From DAOTTW01 sp034437615 (lineage in GTDB: Bacteria > Chloroflexota > Anaerolineae > Aggregatilineales > Phototrophicaceae): 14,610 nt of DNA. A model generated the notes under the pieces. That model was not told the DNA's origin. It did no database searches and worked only from the letters and a program-made list of their open reading frames with translations. The translations under genes and the position numbers were made by a program. Position 1 is the first letter of the stretch, and each line of letters opens with the position of its first letter. Below, in pieces: positions 11,950 to 14,610 of the stretch. The stretch covers positions 1 through 14,610 of the forward strand of contig DAOTTW010000075.1 in assembly GCA_034437615.1 (NCBI GenBank), written 5' to 3'.

Positions 11950-14610
11950 TTACCCATCTGCTGTATCGCCTGCGCTGCGCACCGGGATAGGTGTAGCGGT
12001 TGCAGTCGGCCCCAGTGGGATGGGTGTGGCGCTTGCTGCCTCGGTGGGTGTGTTCGTGGGCACTGGCGGCACGGGCGTAGCGCTTGGCATGGGCGTATCT
12101 GTCGGCTGGACCTGACCCGCGTCGCCTTGCGGTGTGTCGCTGGGTTGTGGCGTGGCTGTCACATCCTGCGAGCGCGTGCGGCGTTCCTGCGTGACGATGA
12201 TCTGCGGTGTCTGTGATGGCGTGACGGTGGGCGTCGGCGTCGCTGCGATCACGGGCACGATGATGCGCCGCGTGTTGTCGCTGATGTCGGGGTCACCCTG
12301 ACGGGCAGCCCGCAGGCTGGCCTGTGCTTCGACGCTGCTCAGGCCGGATTGCACGCCGAGAACGCCCGTAATCACGAGCCGCGCTTGTGCCTGTACGGGG
12401 ATTTCATCAATGTGCCATGTGCTGCTTGTGGCGTCATAGCTGCCCAGGTTGCTGTCGATCATGCCGATTTGCAGGCCAGCAGGCAGCAGCACATCCAGCA
12501 GCACATCCTGCGCGTTGTTCGGCCCACGATTCGTGGCCAGCGCTGTCAGGCTGAACGGCTGGCCTTCGCGGATGATGCCGGGACTTTCCACGAACACATC
12601 AACCAGCAAGTTTGCCGCCTGAATCGTCAGGCTGAGCAGGTCGCTATCGTTGCCGGGGACGCTATCCAACTGGCCCAGGCGCTCGATGATGGCTGCTACG
12701 TCCAGGCTGTTGCCGGCTTCGTTGTCGTCCACACTGACGACCAATTGCAGGCTTGCGCTGCTGCTGCTGGTCAGCGTGGGCACGGTCCATTCGCCTGTCG
12801 TGCTGTTGTAGCTGCCGTCGCCTGTGGCGCTTTGCAGCGTCAGCCCGGCTGCGAAGCTGAGGCTGGTCACGATGCTGCTGGCGGTATCCGGCCCGTTGTT
12901 GACCAGGGTGGCTGTGACGAGCACGGTATCCTCTTCGTTGGGGTTTGCGCTGCTGGCGCTGAGCGTGATGCCCACATCGGCGCTAGCGAAATCGGCTTCG
13001 TATGCACCTGCATCACACTGTAAGCCGCTGCCGCCATCCAGCGGACGACCCGCACGGCGTTGATCTTCGTTGATTGTGTTGCCTGCCACGTCCGTGCAGT
13101 CCGCGACGCTCACGGCATCCACTGCGACGCTGCTGGGTGCGAGGGCGTGCGTCTGTGTGGGGCCGCCGTTGTCGGCTAGCGGTAGCAGGGCGATGGCGGC
13201 TGATGAGGCCGCACCAGTGCTGCAGGACGCATCATCATAGAGGTTGCTGCCTGTGGTGCTTAGCAAGACACCCGCACACGCCGGGAAGCTGTTGACTGTG
13301 ACGATGCTGTTTTGCAGCGTCAGGGAGGCGCTATTGCCCGTCAGCGCAGAGCCGCTGATGCCGCTGTTGCCCGCGAAAGTAGCGAAGCTGACCTCAGCAG
13401 TGGAACTGGTGTAGTAGCCGCCGCCCTGAGCGGCTGTGTTGCCGCTGAACGTCACGTTGACCAGGCTGCTGCTGCCAGCGATGCTGGCGTAGCCGCCACC
13501 TGTGACCGTCGCTGTGTTATCCGCGAACAGCGTTTGTATGATGTCCGCTGTGGATGAGGCCAGGATGCCGCCGAAGTAGACGCCGCCGCCATCGCTGCTG
13601 GCTGTGTTATCCACGAAGCGGCTGCGGCGGATCGTGAAGCTGTTTTCGCTGCTGATGGCCCCGCCGTTCTGCCCGACATTGTTGCGGAAGCTGCTGTCAT
13701 TGACGACCAGTGTGCCGTCAACGTTGTAGACCGCGCCGCCGTCGCCTGCGACGTTGCCGTTTGTAAACGTCAGGTCGTTGAGCGTCAGCGTGCCGCTGCC
13801 GTAGACGCTGATGAAGCGGAAAAGCGCCGCGCCGCTGCGGTTGATGGTCGCGCCGTTGCCGTTGATGGTGATGACCGATTGCACATCGTTAATGCCTGTG
13901 GTGGGGTCGGGTGCGTTCACCGCATCAACAGCAAGGCCGGAGAGCGCGCTGAAGTCATAGGTTGCGCCGTCTTGCAGGATGATCGTATCCGCGCCGCTAC
14001 CCGCAGGGCAGCCATTGAACGGGGCATCGGTGTCGGCGGCTTCGATGGCCTCTGCCAGCCCGCAGAAGGCATCGTTCACCGGAGGGGTGTCGGTGGTATT
14101 CACGACGATGACGCCGGATGTCGGCAAGCCAACGTCAAGCGTGGCTGTGGCGCTGTCGTTGCTGGTGTCGATGTCCGTCTGATCGAGTTCAAACACGCTG
14201 GCCGTGTTGTCGATGCTGCGGCCTGCGCTGTCATTCGCCACCGTCACGTTGATGTTGAGCGTGGCGGCTGTGCTGGCGTTGAGTGCGCCCAGGTTCCACA
14301 GGCCCGTATCCGGGTTGTAGCTGCCGGGGCCGCTAGCGCCGTTAAACGTGACGCCGATGGGCAGCTTATCCTCAATCACGATGCCGGTGGCGTTCGCGCT
14401 GCCGTTGTTGGTCGCCGTGATCGTGTAGGTGAGCGTATCGCCGGGGAAGGGCGTGTTGTTGCTGGCGATCTTCGCTAGGCTGATGTCAACGCCTGTGCTG
14501 GTGCCTGTCGGCGCTTCGTAGGCCCCGGCATCACAGGTCGCGGTGCTGTCGCCGTCGCCATCTGTCGGGCGCACACTGAGGCGTTGATCTTCGGTCAGCG
14601 GGCCGCCGGA
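11950..14610 (-). CDS. Very large DUF11 / beta-helix (choice-of-anchor Q) surface protein, 5' end outside window
   Basis: The frame is open to the right edge (887 codons including stop). A GTG at 14574 is internal: the 12 codons before it read into TEDQRLSVRP, which matches the internal EDQRRAGRP, so the true start lies beyond the window. Counting from the edge: end of one anchor-Q module (CDAGAYE, 26-32); DUF11 domain about 40-160; beta-helix about 165-470, with an AEAIEAAD entry motif and repeats such as TNGNVAGDGGAVYN, RNNVGQNGGAIS and VDNTASSDGGGVY; second anchor-Q module (NEDQRRAGRP to CDAGAYE, about 514-538); DUF11-like domains about 543-662 and 665-785; and a Pro/Thr-rich tail about 790-886. 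There is no C-terminal membrane segment. The repeat of anchor-Q plus DUF11 implies more copies upstream. It is likely a stalk-like adhesin or envelope protein, with only two lysines visible. Confidence 0.88.
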   Translation of the reverse strand, partial: SGGPLTEDQRLSVRPTDGDGDSTATCDAGAYEAPTGTSTGVDISLAKIASNNTPFPGDTLTYTITATNNGSANATGIVIEDKLPIGVTFNGASGPGSYNPDTGLWNLGALNASTAATLNINVTVANDSAGRSIDNTASVFELDQTDIDTSNDSATATLDVGLPTSGVIVVNTTDTPPVNDAFCGLAEAIEAADTDAPFNGCPAGSGADTIILQDGATYDFSALSGLAVDAVNAPDPTTGINDVQSVITINGNGATINRSGAALFRFISVYGSGTLTLNDLTFTNGNVAGDGGAVYNVDGTLVVNDSSFRNNVGQNGGAISSENSFTIRRSRFVDNTASSDGGGVYFGGILASSTADIIQTLFADNTATVTGGGYASIAGSSSLVNVTFSGNTAAQGGGYYTSSTAEVSFATFAGNSGISGSALTGNSASLTLQNSIVTVNSFPACAGVLLSTTGSNLYDDASCSTGAASSAAIALLPLADNGGPTQTHALAPSSVAVDAVSVADCTDVAGNTINEDQRRAGRPLDGGSGLQCDAGAYEADFASADVGITLSASSANPNEEDTVLVTATLVNNGPDTASSIVTSLSFAAGLTLQSATGDGSYNSTTGEWTVPTLTSSSSASLQLVVSVDDNEAGNSLDVAAIIERLGQLDSVPGNDSDLLSLTIQAANLLVDVFVESPGIIREGQPFSLTALATNRGPNNAQDVLLDVLLPAGLQIGMIDSNLGSYDATSSTWHIDEIPVQAQARLVITGVLGVQSGLSSVEAQASLRAARQGDPDISDNTRRIIVPVIAATPTPTVTPSQTPQIIVTQERRTRSQDVTATPQPSDTPQGDAGQVQPTDTPMPSATPVPPVPTNTPTEAASATPIPLGPTATATPIPVRSAGDTADG

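Overview
The window looks like a piece of a Chloroflexota-type (Anaerolineae-like) chromosome that is almost entirely devoted to the cell surface. The taxonomic guess is an inference. It rests on the mix of DUF11, choice-of-anchor-Q beta-helix, CARDB-like, cohesin/dockerin-like and GDWNGDG propeller-type modules, Pro/Thr-rich tails, a housekeeping-like sortase and fairly high GC. No rRNA or marker gene is present to prove it. No tRNA, CRISPR array, transposase or phage gene was seen.

Layout. Seven genes run head to tail on the minus strand from about 11134 down to the left edge. The first is a small exported protein with a Pro-rich motif, a membrane segment and a basic tail (10535-11134). A sortase follows (9849-10538), then an exported GDWNGDG-repeat protein (8680-9849). 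The first pair overlaps by ATGA and the second by TGATG. Next come a GT2 glycosyltransferase (7477-8625), a large secreted S8 subtilisin-like protease ending in the same GDWNGDG repeats (4107-7340), a 953-residue exported protein carrying both cohesin-like and dockerin-like modules (1044-3905), and a paralogous exported protein cut by the window edge (1-838). Divergent to this block is a plus-strand small heat shock protein (11392-11844). Convergent to it is a very long DUF11/beta-helix surface protein (11950-14610), cut at its 5' end by the right edge.

How the parts may work together (inference). The sortase and the coupled tail-bearing protein look like an enzyme/substrate pair. The propeller-repeat protein and the glycosyltransferase may be further parts of the same surface-assembly operon. 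The protease shares the propeller module with the operon protein. The cohesin/dockerin proteins could form non-covalent surface assemblies. The mature exported proteins are strikingly poor in lysine; two contain none.

Non-coding points of interest are a set of TCTGAY half-sites spaced 21-22 bp apart, including a perfect TCTGAT-GCA-ATCAGA palindrome, upstream of the heat shock gene; two 43-bp tandem units with perfect GGACGCC/GGCGTCC hairpins between the convergent genes; and a related element near 8641-8684 that supplies the stop codon of the propeller protein. Three start codons were chosen from their ribosome binding sites rather than by the longest frame or nearest ATG.
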